A stretch of 64,000 nt of DNA from Polaromonas sp. Its GTDB lineage: Bacteria > Pseudomonadota > Gammaproteobacteria > Burkholderiales > Burkholderiaceae_C. Positions 53,998-62,263 of this stretch are shown in pieces (positions within the stretch are counted from its first letter, which is position 1; each line of letters begins with the position of its first letter). A model generated the notes under the pieces. The model searched no databases. It was given only the letters and a program-made list of their open reading frames with translations, and was not told the origin of the DNA. The DNA is taken from contig JAAFIP010000008.1 of the NCBI GenBank assembly GCA_013297865.1, positions 62,001 to 126,000 on the forward strand, given 5' to 3'. A program made the position numbers and the translations under genes.

Positions 53998-54399
53998 ATG
54001 TTTAGCCACATCACGGTAGGGTGCTCAAATTTACAGCGCGCTGAGAATTTTTATGATGCGCTATTGATACCACTAGGCCTGAAGCGTCGTTTAGTGCAGC
54101 CAGATGGCGGCCCTGCAGCTGCGTGCTGGGTTCATGCCTCTGCAACATTACCAAGGTTTTATGTTTATATGCCGTTTGACGGGCAGCCCGCTACAAAAGG
54201 CAATGGGAGTATGGTGGCTTTTCTGGCTCCATCGGTGGCTGCTGTAGACGCAGCCTATGCTGGTGGCATAGCCGCCCAAGGGGTAGATGAGGGCTCGCCT
54301 GGACCACGCCCCCGTTATGGTGACGGCTATTACGGTGCTTATCTTCGTGACCCTGATGGCAACAAAATCCATGTAGTTCATCGCGGCGATTTGTTTTAG
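53998..54399 (+). CDS. VOC (glyoxalase/bleomycin-resistance) family protein
   Basis: 133 residues from ATG 53998 (MFSHITVGCSNLQRAENFYD); an ATG at 53983 adds five residues. The C-terminal YYGAYLRDPDGNKIHVVHRG is the metal-binding VOC half with Asp/Asn/His. It could be a glyoxalase-like or ring-modifying enzyme. The substrate is unknown. Confidence 0.83.
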   Translation: MFSHITVGCSNLQRAENFYDALLIPLGLKRRLVQPDGGPAAACWVHASATLPRFYVYMPFDGQPATKGNGSMVAFLAPSVAAVDAAYAGGIAAQGVDEGSPGPRPRYGDGYYGAYLRDPDGNKIHVVHRGDLF

Positions 54400-54409
54400 C
54401 CTGCTACCC

Positions 54410-55090
54410 GTGCAACACCCAGAACCCCGCTTCTCCCGCATCGCTGCAGTCATCGCCGACCCCAGCCGCGCGCGCATGCTGGCCGCCTTGCTGGGCGGCG
54501 AATACCGCAGCGCGGGCGAGCTGGCCGCAGCGGCAGGCATCACCGCCCAGGCCGCCAGCACGCAACTGGCCCAGTTGCTGGACAACGGCCTGGTCGCCAT
54601 GCGCCAGCAAGGCCGCCACAAATACTTCAGCCTGGCCGATGGCGACGTCGCCCGCGCACTGGAAGCCCTGTCCATGGTGGCCGAGCGCGACAACGTAAGC
54701 ACACGCTGGGACAAACCCGCCTACCAACCACTCAAATGCGCTCGCCGCTGCTACGGCCATATGGCAGGTGAGCTCGGCGTGGCGCAATTTGAGATGCTGA
54801 TGCGCTGCAAATACTTGGAGTCGACTGAGCAAGGCATGCAGTTGACCAGCGCAGGTAGCGCTTGGGCGGAACAGCTGGGTTTAAAGCTGCCGCCCAAATC
54901 CGCTTCACGATTCGCCTACCCGTGCATGGACTGGTCCGAGCGCAAAGACCACCTGGCGGGCAGCTTAGCCAAGGCTTTGCTGGAGTTCTATATCGCCAAA
55001 CACTGGCTGCGTGCGTCGCGGGAATCACGCGCATTGCAGCTAACGCACCTGGGCCGGCAATCACTCATTCCTTTGTTTGACAAGATATAG
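54410..55090 (+). CDS. ArsR-type transcriptional regulator
   Basis: 226 residues from GTG 54410 (MQHPEPRFSRIAAVIADPSR). An N-terminal winged helix (ELAAAAGITAQAASTQLAQL with RQQGRHKYFSL) is followed by a second domain with Cys in CARRCYGH and CMDW. That Cys pattern could sense metal or redox state. It probably controls the ABM-NIPSNAP-VOC genes ahead of it (inference from position). Confidence 0.8.
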   Translation: MQHPEPRFSRIAAVIADPSRARMLAALLGGEYRSAGELAAAAGITAQAASTQLAQLLDNGLVAMRQQGRHKYFSLADGDVARALEALSMVAERDNVSTRWDKPAYQPLKCARRCYGHMAGELGVAQFEMLMRCKYLESTEQGMQLTSAGSAWAEQLGLKLPPKSASRFAYPCMDWSERKDHLAGSLAKALLEFYIAKHWLRASRESRALQLTHLGRQSLIPLFDKI

Positions 55091-55115
55091 ACAAGTTTTG
55101 CTAAAGCTATATTTT

Positions 55116-55140
55116 TGGCGTAAAAATTGATTTAACGCCA
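55116..55140. promoter_or_regulatory. Upstream Fic-gene dyad (imperfect)
   Basis: TGGCG at 55116-55120 and CGCCA at 55136-55140 face each other around an AT-rich centre. The same half-sites recur in the palindrome at 55150; the two centres are about 41 bp apart, roughly four helical turns. Confidence 0.4.
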
Positions 55141-55149
55141 GTTTATGTC

Positions 55150-55188
55150 ATAATATGGCGCATAAATTGAATTTATGCGCCATATTAT
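55150..55188. promoter_or_regulatory. Perfect palindrome over the Fic start codon
   Basis: ATAATATGGCGCATAAAT (55150-55167), spacer TGA, then ATTTATGCGCCATATTAT (55171-55188), an 18-bp perfect inverted repeat that ends within the ATG at 55187. It is an operator for an autoregulatory HTH, or an RNA hairpin that masks the start. Confidence 0.6.
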
Positions 55189-56623
55189 GAGCGAAACAAC
55201 GCCAAAAAAACAAAATCTAGACGGTATACGCCATATTGTGGCTCAGTCAGGTGTTGCAGGTCTGGGTATGTCCACTCTGGAGCAGGCGCTGGCAGCACGC
55301 GGGCAGCCCATGCCCCGCCGCACGATTTTGCGCAGGCTCAACGATCTAATTGCTGCAGGCGCAGTGCAGTCGAGCGGCAACAAGCGCGCCGTGGTTTACC
55401 GCGCTATGCAGTCTGAGCCGCCATGGCCACGTGCGGTGCTTACTGCGAACGAAGTGCGCGAACCACAGCGCAACACACTGGTCAGCGCCCCCATGCAGGT
55501 GCCCCTCAGCGCGCAGGCGCTGGAGATTCGTGACCACATTCGCCAGCCCTTGGCGCAGCGCGCCAGTGTGGGTTATCAGCACAGCATGGTCGATGCCTAC
55601 ACGCCCAACCAAACCGCCTACCTTAGCCCTGAGCAGCGCGCCCGCCTGTGGGAACTAGGCCGCACTGCGCTGGCGGGGCAACAGCCCCAGCAACCTGCAG
55701 GCACCTATGCGCGACAAATCTTAGACCGCTTGCTCGTTGATCTGTCCTGGGCCTCGTCGCGCCTGGAAGGCAACACCTACACCCAGCTGGACACGCAAAA
55801 CCTGGTGGAGTTCGGCCAAGCTGCCGCAGGCAAAGACGCACTGGAAACCCAGATGGTGCTCAACCACAAGGCCGCCATCGAAATGCTGATCGACAACGCA
55901 GACGATATTGGCTTTAACCGCTTCACCATTTTGAATCTGCATGCCGTGCTGTCTGATAACTTGATAGCCGACCCGTTGGCCAGCGGCCGCCTGCGCAAGC
56001 GCGAAGTGCGCATCAGCGGCACCAGCTACATACCGCTGGCAGTGCCGCAACAGTTGCAAGACGGCTTTGACGCCGTACTGGCCAAGGCAGCGCAAATCAC
56101 CGACCCTTTTGAGCAAGCCTTCTTCGCCATGGTGCACCTGCCCTATCTGCAGGCCTTTGAAGACGTCAACAAACGCGTCTCGCGCCTGGCCGCCAACATC
56201 CCGCTGCTGCAACACAACCTGTGCCCCCTGTCTTTTGTAGATGTGCCCACGCAGGCCTATATCGAAGGCCTGCAGGGTGTGTATGAACTGCAGGCCACTG
56301 AGCTACTGCGCGACGTATTCATCTGGGCCTATGAGCGCAGCTGCCAGCGCTACCTCGCCATCCGCCAAACCCTGGGCGAGCCCGATGCCTTCCGCCTGCA
56401 ATACCGCGACGCGATCCAGCAAACCGTGCAAGCCGTCGTGCGCGGCAATTTGCGCGGCACGCCTGAAGAGATAGCGCAAGCGGCAGCCAGCTTGGTGAGC
56501 TCGAACGCAATGCAGTCACTGGTGGAAGCAGTGACGGTGGATTTGGCGCATTTGTATGAGGGCAATGTGGCGCGGTATCGGTTGAAGTTGTCGGAATTGA
56601 GAAAATGGGAGCATAGGCATTAA
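55187..56623 (+). CDS. Fic family protein with N-terminal winged helix (class II)
   Basis: 478 residues from ATG 55187. Residues about 1-75 form a winged-helix-like domain (HIVAQSGVAGLGMSTLEQAL, PRRTILRRLNDLIAAGAVQS). The Fic core motif is HLPYLQAFEDVNKRVSR (about 317-333), keeping the catalytic His and NKR. The auto-inhibitory motif SSRLEGN (about 190-196) fits [S/T]xxxE[G/N], so the enzyme is regulated by an N-terminal helix. It would AMPylate a target protein. The ATG at 55175 lies inside the palindrome and is less likely. Confidence 0.83.
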   Translation: MSETTPKKQNLDGIRHIVAQSGVAGLGMSTLEQALAARGQPMPRRTILRRLNDLIAAGAVQSSGNKRAVVYRAMQSEPPWPRAVLTANEVREPQRNTLVSAPMQVPLSAQALEIRDHIRQPLAQRASVGYQHSMVDAYTPNQTAYLSPEQRARLWELGRTALAGQQPQQPAGTYARQILDRLLVDLSWASSRLEGNTYTQLDTQNLVEFGQAAAGKDALETQMVLNHKAAIEMLIDNADDIGFNRFTILNLHAVLSDNLIADPLASGRLRKREVRISGTSYIPLAVPQQLQDGFDAVLAKAAQITDPFEQAFFAMVHLPYLQAFEDVNKRVSRLAANIPLLQHNLCPLSFVDVPTQAYIEGLQGVYELQATELLRDVFIWAYERSCQRYLAIRQTLGEPDAFRLQYRDAIQQTVQAVVRGNLRGTPEEIAQAAASLVSSNAMQSLVEAVTVDLAHLYEGNVARYRLKLSELRKWEHRH

Positions 56624-56670
56624 GTTGCGGCAGACCTGCCTTTTAGAAATCTTGAAAACACAGATTGAAA

Positions 56671-57414
56671 ATGGTTGAAAAATTCAACAAGCCTGTAAGT
56701 TTTGCATACCTCATAGAACCACCGTTTTGTTATGTGGACGGCCTAGGTGTGGTGACGGGCTGCGATGTGGAGTTGGCACGCTGTGTCTTAAACCAAGTTG
56801 GTGTATCTGAGATAGAGTTTACGGAGCAGCAGTTTTCAGCGCTGCTCCCTGGCCTTTGCAGTCATGACTGGGATATGACTACGGGGCTGTTTATCACCGA
56901 GAAACGCAAAGAGAAGATTATTTTTAGCAGACCTATTTGGGCATTGGCCGACGGTCTGTTAGTTCGGTCCGATAGCAAAGTAAAGACAACGAGCTATCAA
57001 TCTATTGCCAGCGATACATCCAAATGCCTTGGTGTAGTGAAAGATCAAATGCAATACGATACAGCGCGTTTGATCGGAATACCTGAAGAGCGAATTTACA
57101 AGTTCAGTGCCTACCATGAGGCCGCAGCAGCGGTACATCGTGGCGAGATAGATGCATACGCCAGTGTCGCACGCGCTCATCACGCGTACGTGCAACAACA
57201 TAATCATCTGCCGCTTGAAGTGGTGCAGGTACCGAGCAGTGAGAAACAACCCGAATACGGAGCATTTGGATTTTCAAAGTCTGATGAAGAACTGCAAAAG
57301 AAAGTGAATGCAGCGTTGATGCACTTTTTGGGTTCTGAAGAACACCGCAGCCTCATGGCTAGATTCGGCTTTTCTGCGGATGATATTGATTTAATCTCAC
57401 GGTTCGGTATGTAG
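56671..57414 (+). CDS. Solute-binding-protein-like domain without signal peptide
   Basis: 247 residues. It resembles family 3 amino-acid-binding proteins: FAYLIEPPFCYVDGLGVVTG, CDVELARCVLNQVGVSEIEF, DMTTGLFITEKRKEKIIFSR, then PEYGAFGFSKSDEELQKKVN. The protein begins MVEKFNKPVSF, with no hydrophobic leader, so it is probably cytosolic and not an ABC receptor. Its codon use is more AT-rich than neighbours. It could be a sensor domain or a displaced receptor. Confidence 0.75.
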   Translation: MVEKFNKPVSFAYLIEPPFCYVDGLGVVTGCDVELARCVLNQVGVSEIEFTEQQFSALLPGLCSHDWDMTTGLFITEKRKEKIIFSRPIWALADGLLVRSDSKVKTTSYQSIASDTSKCLGVVKDQMQYDTARLIGIPEERIYKFSAYHEAAAAVHRGEIDAYASVARAHHAYVQQHNHLPLEVVQVPSSEKQPEYGAFGFSKSDEELQKKVNAALMHFLGSEEHRSLMARFGFSADDIDLISRFGM

Positions 57415-57448
57415 CTTTAGTTTGGTAGCAGCATCAATTCAACAGAGT

Positions 57449-58858
57449 TTATATTTTCGAGTAACTTGCCAGCCATCCCCGCGTCTTTCCCGGATTCATC
57501 AGCCCGTATGGGTCGGCAATCTTTTTAAAGTCGATCTGCGCAGGGTCGATTTCTTTCATGCCGCCGTCTTCGATGGTGTAGACGTGGTTGTCAAACACCA
57601 TGCAGCCATCAGCTTCAAACTCGGCAATGATCTCGTACAGGCGCTCTTTGTCCAGGTAGGCGACTAGCGGCAGGCCGAAGGCGACGCAGCCGCCGAACTG
57701 GCGGCCAAACTCGTGGTGCATCAGCACTTCGTCGCCCCAGCGTTCCATTTGTTTTTCTACCAGCGCGATGTCGATGCCTTGGCCTGCAGTCCACGGGGCC
57801 ACGGTTTGCAGATTGGTCCAGCTTTTATCGACCTTCAGAGCCATCAAGGTGGTGTGGTTGTAGGCGCACTCAAAGGCGGGGTGCAGGCCCTGGGCTTTGA
57901 GCTGGGCTTCGGTCAAGGCCATGGATTCGGTGCCGCCGTGCTGGCCTACCATTGCGCGCCACGCGGGGAGGGCGGCTGGATGCACCATGGAAAAAACGGT
58001 GTCTTGCGTGTCGGGAAAGCGCGGGCCAAAGGTGCTTTCGTAGTAGGGGGCGATGCGGCGTTCTACGGCAGTGATGAGGAAGGCGTCAATGCTGCTGCCA
58101 ATGGCTTCTGTCGCCGCGCAGCCAAAGCGCAGTGCAGCGCTGTAGCTGTTGAACAGCGCAATATGGTGCACCCAATCGACGGCGGGCTTCAGGCTTAGGG
58201 TCAGCGCGGTGATGATGCCATTGGTGCCGTAGGCGTGGTGCACTTTCTGGATGTCGGCGTCTTTCAGCTCGATGATGCGCGGGGTTTCTTCCAGCGTCAC
58301 CACGCGGATCATCGTCACATTGCCTGCGTCTTTCAAAATGCCGTTGCGCACACTGCCTGCCCCCGCGTAGCCACCGGCGATGAAGCCGCCAATGGTGGCG
58401 ATGTCGCGGGTGCTGGGGTACATCAATATCTCCTGCCCGCCTGGCACTGCAGCATCCGCGCGCACGGCTTTTTCCAGGTCGGCAATCAAAATGCCGGCTT
58501 CACAAGTGACCTGGCCCGGCGCGATGCTGATCACGCGGTTCAGCGCGGTGATGTCCAGAATCACACCGCCTTCCAGCGGCACGCACTGCCCGTAGTTGCC
58601 AGTGCCGCCGCCGCGCACGGTCACTTTGACGCGGTGCCTGGCGCAGGCTGCGGCTACGCGCATCACCTCGTCTTGCGTGCGGGGCTGAACCACGATATCG
58701 CCTACCTTGTCATCAAGCTGTGCTTTGAGGATGGGGCTGTACCAGTAATAGTCTTTGGACTGTGCGGCCACGGTGGCTGCATGGGTGACGGTGGGGATGC
58801 CTGCGATGTCGGCCAGAAATGCAGTGTGCTGCTCAAGCCAGGAGTGGGGGGTGTTCAT
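57449..58858 (-). CDS. FAD-binding oxidase (glycolate oxidase GlcD/vanillyl-alcohol oxidase type)
   Basis: 469 residues from ATG 58856-58858 (MNTPHSWLEQHTAFLADIAG). The FAD-binding PCMH domain has VRGGGTGNYGQCVPLEGGVI and TRDIATIGGFIAGGYAGAGS, and the C-terminus ends LMNPGKTRGW, the usual GlcD/D-lactate-dehydrogenase end. It would oxidise a 2-hydroxy acid or aryl alcohol. The open frame continues upstream to 59296 only because it is antisense to the iron-permease gene. Confidence 0.85.
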   Translation of the reverse strand: MNTPHSWLEQHTAFLADIAGIPTVTHAATVAAQSKDYYWYSPILKAQLDDKVGDIVVQPRTQDEVMRVAAACARHRVKVTVRGGGTGNYGQCVPLEGGVILDITALNRVISIAPGQVTCEAGILIADLEKAVRADAAVPGGQEILMYPSTRDIATIGGFIAGGYAGAGSVRNGILKDAGNVTMIRVVTLEETPRIIELKDADIQKVHHAYGTNGIITALTLSLKPAVDWVHHIALFNSYSAALRFGCAATEAIGSSIDAFLITAVERRIAPYYESTFGPRFPDTQDTVFSMVHPAALPAWRAMVGQHGGTESMALTEAQLKAQGLHPAFECAYNHTTLMALKVDKSWTNLQTVAPWTAGQGIDIALVEKQMERWGDEVLMHHEFGRQFGGCVAFGLPLVAYLDKERLYEIIAEFEADGCMVFDNHVYTIEDGGMKEIDPAQIDFKKIADPYGLMNPGKTRGWLASYSKI

Positions 58859-58942
58859 GCACTGCAATTTACCACTACAGCCATGGCCTGACAGGGGCGA
58901 CAGGTTCACAATGGGCATCCTGTCAGACAAAGAAAGGGCTTT

Positions 58943-59353
58943 ATGCAGAACACCACGATCTATTCGCGATTCGCCAAATCTGCCTCGCGCTTTTGCGGCC
59001 GACCCATTGTGTTTGCACTGGCGGTGGCTACCATCGCGGTGTGGATCATCACCGGGCCGCTGTTCAAATTCAGCGACACCTGGCAGCTGGTGATCAACAC
59101 GGCCACCACCATCATCACCTTCCTGATGGTGTTTTTGATCCAGAGCACGCAAAACCGCGACACCGAGGCCATGCAGATCAAGCTGGACGAGCTGATCCGC
59201 GCGACCCAGGGCGCGCACAACGCGCTGCTGGACCTGGAAGAGCTGGAGGAAGATCAGCTGGACGCCTTCCGTGCCAAATACCAAAGCCTGGCACAAGCCG
59301 CGCGCCTGCGCGTGGGCAAGGGCAGTGTCGATACCGATACGCCTGAGGCCTGA
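58943..59353 (+). CDS. Low-affinity iron permease family protein
   Basis: 136 residues: two membrane helices (IVFALAVATIAVWIITGPLF and LVINTATTIITFLMVFLIQS), then QNRDTEAMQIKLDELIRATQ, the signature of this family. The C-terminus is acidic coiled-coil-like. Its biochemical role is not well proven. It is divergent from the FAD oxidase. Confidence 0.85.
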   Translation: MQNTTIYSRFAKSASRFCGRPIVFALAVATIAVWIITGPLFKFSDTWQLVINTATTIITFLMVFLIQSTQNRDTEAMQIKLDELIRATQGAHNALLDLEELEEDQLDAFRAKYQSLAQAARLRVGKGSVDTDTPEA

Positions 59354-59379
59354 GCCAGTGCAGGGGCCGATACCTCTGG

Positions 59380-60297
59380 CTATACGTCTATAGGCTTGAA
59401 AGTCATCTCGCCAATAAAGTCCAAAAAGGCTTTGGTGCGCGCGGGTATGAGCTTGCGTGTGGGCAAAGCCGCATACACCGTGAACCGCCCATAAATCCAG
59501 TCGGGCAGCAAGTGCACCAGCGCGCCCGTGCCCAGATAGTTTTCAGCCGGGAACCTGGGCACTACGGCGATGCCCGCATGCGCCAGCGCCGCGCTGAACA
59601 GCACATCGTAGTTGGTGGATTGCAGGGCGATGCGGATGGGAACCTCTACATGCTCATCCGGTGCATCAACCCGGCTCAGGCGCAGACCGCGGGGCGTGCG
59701 GCCTGCCGCATCAGGCCAGGGAAAGCGCAGGTACTGGTGGCCCTGCAGGTCACTGGGCTGCTGCGGCGTGCCGTAGCGCTGCAGATACTGCGGACTGGCG
59801 CAGACAATCCAGGGTGTGGTGGCAATATTGCGCGCCACCACATTGATGTCGGCCCCTTCGTTGACAGATAAAAAAGTGACATCGAACTCTTCGATACGGG
59901 CCATGGGAAACGGGTCAACCTGCAAATCGATGGCAACGGTGGGGTAACGCTCGATCCACGGCTGCATTTGGCGTGCGAAAAAATGGTTGGCAAACAGGGG
60001 CGGCGCCAGCACGTGCAGCACACCCTGCAGCTGGCTGGCGCTTTGCGCGGCCATGGCCTCGGCATCGTCCACCTCCACCAGAATGCCGCGCACACGCGCC
60101 AGATACGCCTCGCCCGCCTCGGTCAGCAGCAGCTTGCGGGTGGTGCGCTGCATCAGGCGGGTGCCCAGGTGTTGCTCCAGGTCAGTCACCAGGCGGGTCA
60201 CGCCAGCGGGCGCCATGTCCAGCGCCCGAGCTGCTGCGGCAAACCCGCCCTCGTCAATCACCCGCTGGAACACCCGCATAGAGAGTAATCGGTCCAT
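59380..60297 (-). CDS. LysR family transcriptional regulator
   Basis: 305 residues from ATG 60295-60297 (MDRLLSMRVFQRVIDEGGFA). N-terminal HTH with AAAARALDMAPAGVTRLVTD and LEQHLGTRLMQRTTRKL, then a type-2 periplasmic-binding-like effector domain. The upstream region contains two perfect dyads. The target is not shown: the divergent DUF4148 gene or itself are candidates. Confidence 0.85.
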   Translation of the reverse strand: MDRLLSMRVFQRVIDEGGFAAAARALDMAPAGVTRLVTDLEQHLGTRLMQRTTRKLLLTEAGEAYLARVRGILVEVDDAEAMAAQSASQLQGVLHVLAPPLFANHFFARQMQPWIERYPTVAIDLQVDPFPMARIEEFDVTFLSVNEGADINVVARNIATTPWIVCASPQYLQRYGTPQQPSDLQGHQYLRFPWPDAAGRTPRGLRLSRVDAPDEHVEVPIRIALQSTNYDVLFSAALAHAGIAVVPRFPAENYLGTGALVHLLPDWIYGRFTVYAALPTRKLIPARTKAFLDFIGEMTFKPIDV

Positions 60298-60323
60298 TTT
60301 CAGCCCCTTGATTTGGCTTTTAA

Positions 60324-60337
60324 TGACCAATTGGTCA
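60324..60337. promoter_or_regulatory. Dyad in front of the LysR gene
   Basis: TGACCAATTGGTCA, a perfect palindrome, 27 bp upstream of the LysR start. It is close to the T-N(11-12)-A form of LysR sites. Autoregulation is likely (inference). Confidence 0.5.
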
Positions 60338-60373
60338 CTAAATATACATAAATTTACGCAACTATAAGAGCTA

Positions 60374-60391
60374 GAAATAATGAATTATTTC
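60374..60391. promoter_or_regulatory. AT-rich dyad in LysR/DUF4148 region
   Basis: GAAATAAT-GA-ATTATTTC, perfect 8-bp arms, 37 bp from the first dyad. The gene-free gap 60298-60574 otherwise holds no clear feature. Confidence 0.4.
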
Positions 60392-60574
60392 ATAAAAAGC
60401 AATAGTGCATTGTGCGCGCGGGGATTTGTATTGTCAATGCTCTGCCCTAAAGTTCAATCCATCGATGCGCTGAAGTCCTTCACACATCGAGTCCAGCGAG
60501 CCAGGGGCGTTGTGCTCCGAGTGAACCGGAATGGTCAATCCGACCGATATTGTTAATACTTCAAGGAAATCATC

Positions 60575-60889
60575 ATGAGCACCAAATTACTTGCTTCTAC
60601 CGTTATCGCTTTGGCTGCCTTCAGCGGCGTGAGCGCTTTTGCCCAAGTGGACAGCGACCGCAGCACGCAGTCGCCAATGGGCGTGACCAGCAACACCAGC
60701 CGCATGCAAGTGAAGGCTGACTTCGTTCAGGAGCGTCAGGCCAGCAAGCTGATGGGCGTGAGCGAGACCGCTACGGCCACGCCTGAAGCCAATGCACCTT
60801 CCACGGTGACACGTGCTGAAGTGCGCGCCCAGGCCATCGAGTTCGCCAAGACGCACAACGGCAGCGACATCAACGACACCAGCTACTAA
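60575..60889 (+). CDS. Exported DUF4148-like small protein
   Basis: 104 residues. A signal peptide (ALAAFSGVSAFAQVDSD) is followed by a short polar protein with VTRAEVRAQAIEFAKTHNG. DUF4148-type periplasmic proteins of Burkholderiales look like this; function is unknown. AAGGAAA precedes ATG 60575. A perfect hairpin AGGCAGA-TCG-TCTGCCT follows at 60906-60922. Confidence 0.75.
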   Translation: MSTKLLASTVIALAAFSGVSAFAQVDSDRSTQSPMGVTSNTSRMQVKADFVQERQASKLMGVSETATATPEANAPSTVTRAEVRAQAIEFAKTHNGSDINDTSY

Positions 60890-60990
60890 GCTGCTCTCGG
60901 GCACCAGGCAGATCGTCTGCCTGCGCTGCTCAGGCGGCTTATCTGCCTAATCCAGGCAGCGCGTGTCGCTACACCACCAGGCCCTCCGGC

Positions 60991-62241
60991 TCACGCCTCA
61001 GGGCCTTCTTTTATGGCTGCGCCCGCGCGGATCACCTGGCGGCGCAGGCCCGTGGCGTTGAGCAGTTCATAGGTATCGCGGGCCTGCAGCAGCACAAAGT
61101 CTGCCGGGCAGCCGGGGCGCATCATGCCGTCCCAAGGCAGGCCCATGGCCTTGGCGGGGTGGGTGGTGATCATGCCCAGGCTGCCCGTGGCCGGGCTCAG
61201 GTGGGCCATCTGCACGCCCAGCGCAAAGCTGGCCAGCAGATCGTAGCTGCCATAGGGATAAAACCCATCGGCCACATTGTCGGTGGCCATGCAGGTGTTC
61301 ACCCCCTGGCCCACGGCCTCTTTGATGCGCGTGATACCGCGCTCCAGCGGGGTGGCGTTCCATGCGCCCTGTAAATACAAATTGGTGGTGGGCAAGGCGA
61401 CTAGATGGATACCTGCTTGTGCACACAGCTTGAGTGTTTGCATGGCCTCTTCTGTGGGCTGCACGCTCAATGAGCAGGCGTGGCCGCAGGTGACTTTGCC
61501 GTGGTAGTTGTTTTTGATGGTCAGCTCGGCGATGGCGCGCAGACCGCGTGCGTCGGCGTCCAGGCCCTCGTCCACATGAAAGTCCAGCAGTAAGCTGTTT
61601 TTGATCGCCAGGTCAAACACGCGCTGCAGCTTGTCGTAAATGCGCTCGTTGCGATACACAAAAGCGCCCAGCAGCGCGGCCTCGCCCAGGGCTTTGTTGC
61701 AGGTTTGGTCGGCGCAGGCCACTTCCAGGGCCAGGTCTTCGCTGTCAAAGGCATTGTCAAAAAAGTCCAGTGGCGTGAGCGACACGCACTGCATCGTCAG
61801 CCTGCCGCGCCAGGCATCGCGCAGCTGCTCAAACACGGCCAGCGCGGTGGGCGCATCGCGCAGCGGCCAGTCCAGGTGGGTGCGCAGCGCGCGGCTGCCG
61901 TGCTGGTAGGCATCGTGCAGGGCGCGCTCCATGCGCGCGGCGATGTCGCTGGCCGTCCAGCCCGCACGATGCTCGGCCATCAGATTGATGGCCTTGAACA
62001 GGTCGCCGTCCGCCGCGCCCACTTCCTGCACCACATAGGTCTTGTCGATGTGCAGATGCACATCCACCATGGCCGATATCAATATGCCATTTGCTATGTT
62101 ATTTGTAGCTGCTCCCGCGATATTCCATTGGGCTAGCGCCCCGTTTTCTATATGAATATCGAAGGTGACATGCTCTGGCGTGCCTGCGGGCAGCGCAAAG
62201 TCGCGCACACAGGTGGGGATGAGCACGTTGCTGATTTTCAT
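60991..62241 (-). CDS. Cytosine deaminase-like amidohydrolase
   Basis: 416 residues from ATG 62239-62241 (MKISNVLIPTCVRDFALPAG). Metal-binding HxH occurs in VDVHLHIDKTYVVQ, then VDEGLDADARG, GHACSLSV and a late ATDNVADGFYPYGS; all are features of the cytosine deaminase/N-isopropylammelide amidohydrolase type. The stretch AQWNIAGAATNNIA is translated from dispersed repeat copy 11, just before the HxH motif. It is coupled to the ABC transporter genes and probably acts on the imported compound. Confidence 0.83.
   Translation of the reverse strand: MKISNVLIPTCVRDFALPAGTPEHVTFDIHIENGALAQWNIAGAATNNIANGILISAMVDVHLHIDKTYVVQEVGAADGDLFKAINLMAEHRAGWTASDIAARMERALHDAYQHGSRALRTHLDWPLRDAPTALAVFEQLRDAWRGRLTMQCVSLTPLDFFDNAFDSEDLALEVACADQTCNKALGEAALLGAFVYRNERIYDKLQRVFDLAIKNSLLLDFHVDEGLDADARGLRAIAELTIKNNYHGKVTCGHACSLSVQPTEEAMQTLKLCAQAGIHLVALPTTNLYLQGAWNATPLERGITRIKEAVGQGVNTCMATDNVADGFYPYGSYDLLASFALGVQMAHLSPATGSLGMITTHPAKAMGLPWDGMMRPGCPADFVLLQARDTYELLNATGLRRQVIRAGAAIKEGPEA
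62093..62139 (-). repeat. Dispersed ~50-bp repeat, copy 11, inside a CDS
   Basis: GCTATGTTATTTGTAGCTGC, TCCCGCGATATTCCATTGGG, CTAGCGC. Read on the minus strand it is translated in the amidohydrolase as AQWNIAGAATNNIA. Confidence 0.85.
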
Positions 62242-62263
62242 GGGGTAGTAATCGTCTTGCGCG

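Noticed and set aside
57449-59296. 615-codon version of the FAD oxidase
   Set aside because: The extra N-terminal 146 codons are antisense to the iron-permease-like gene. MNTPHSW at 58858 is the natural start.
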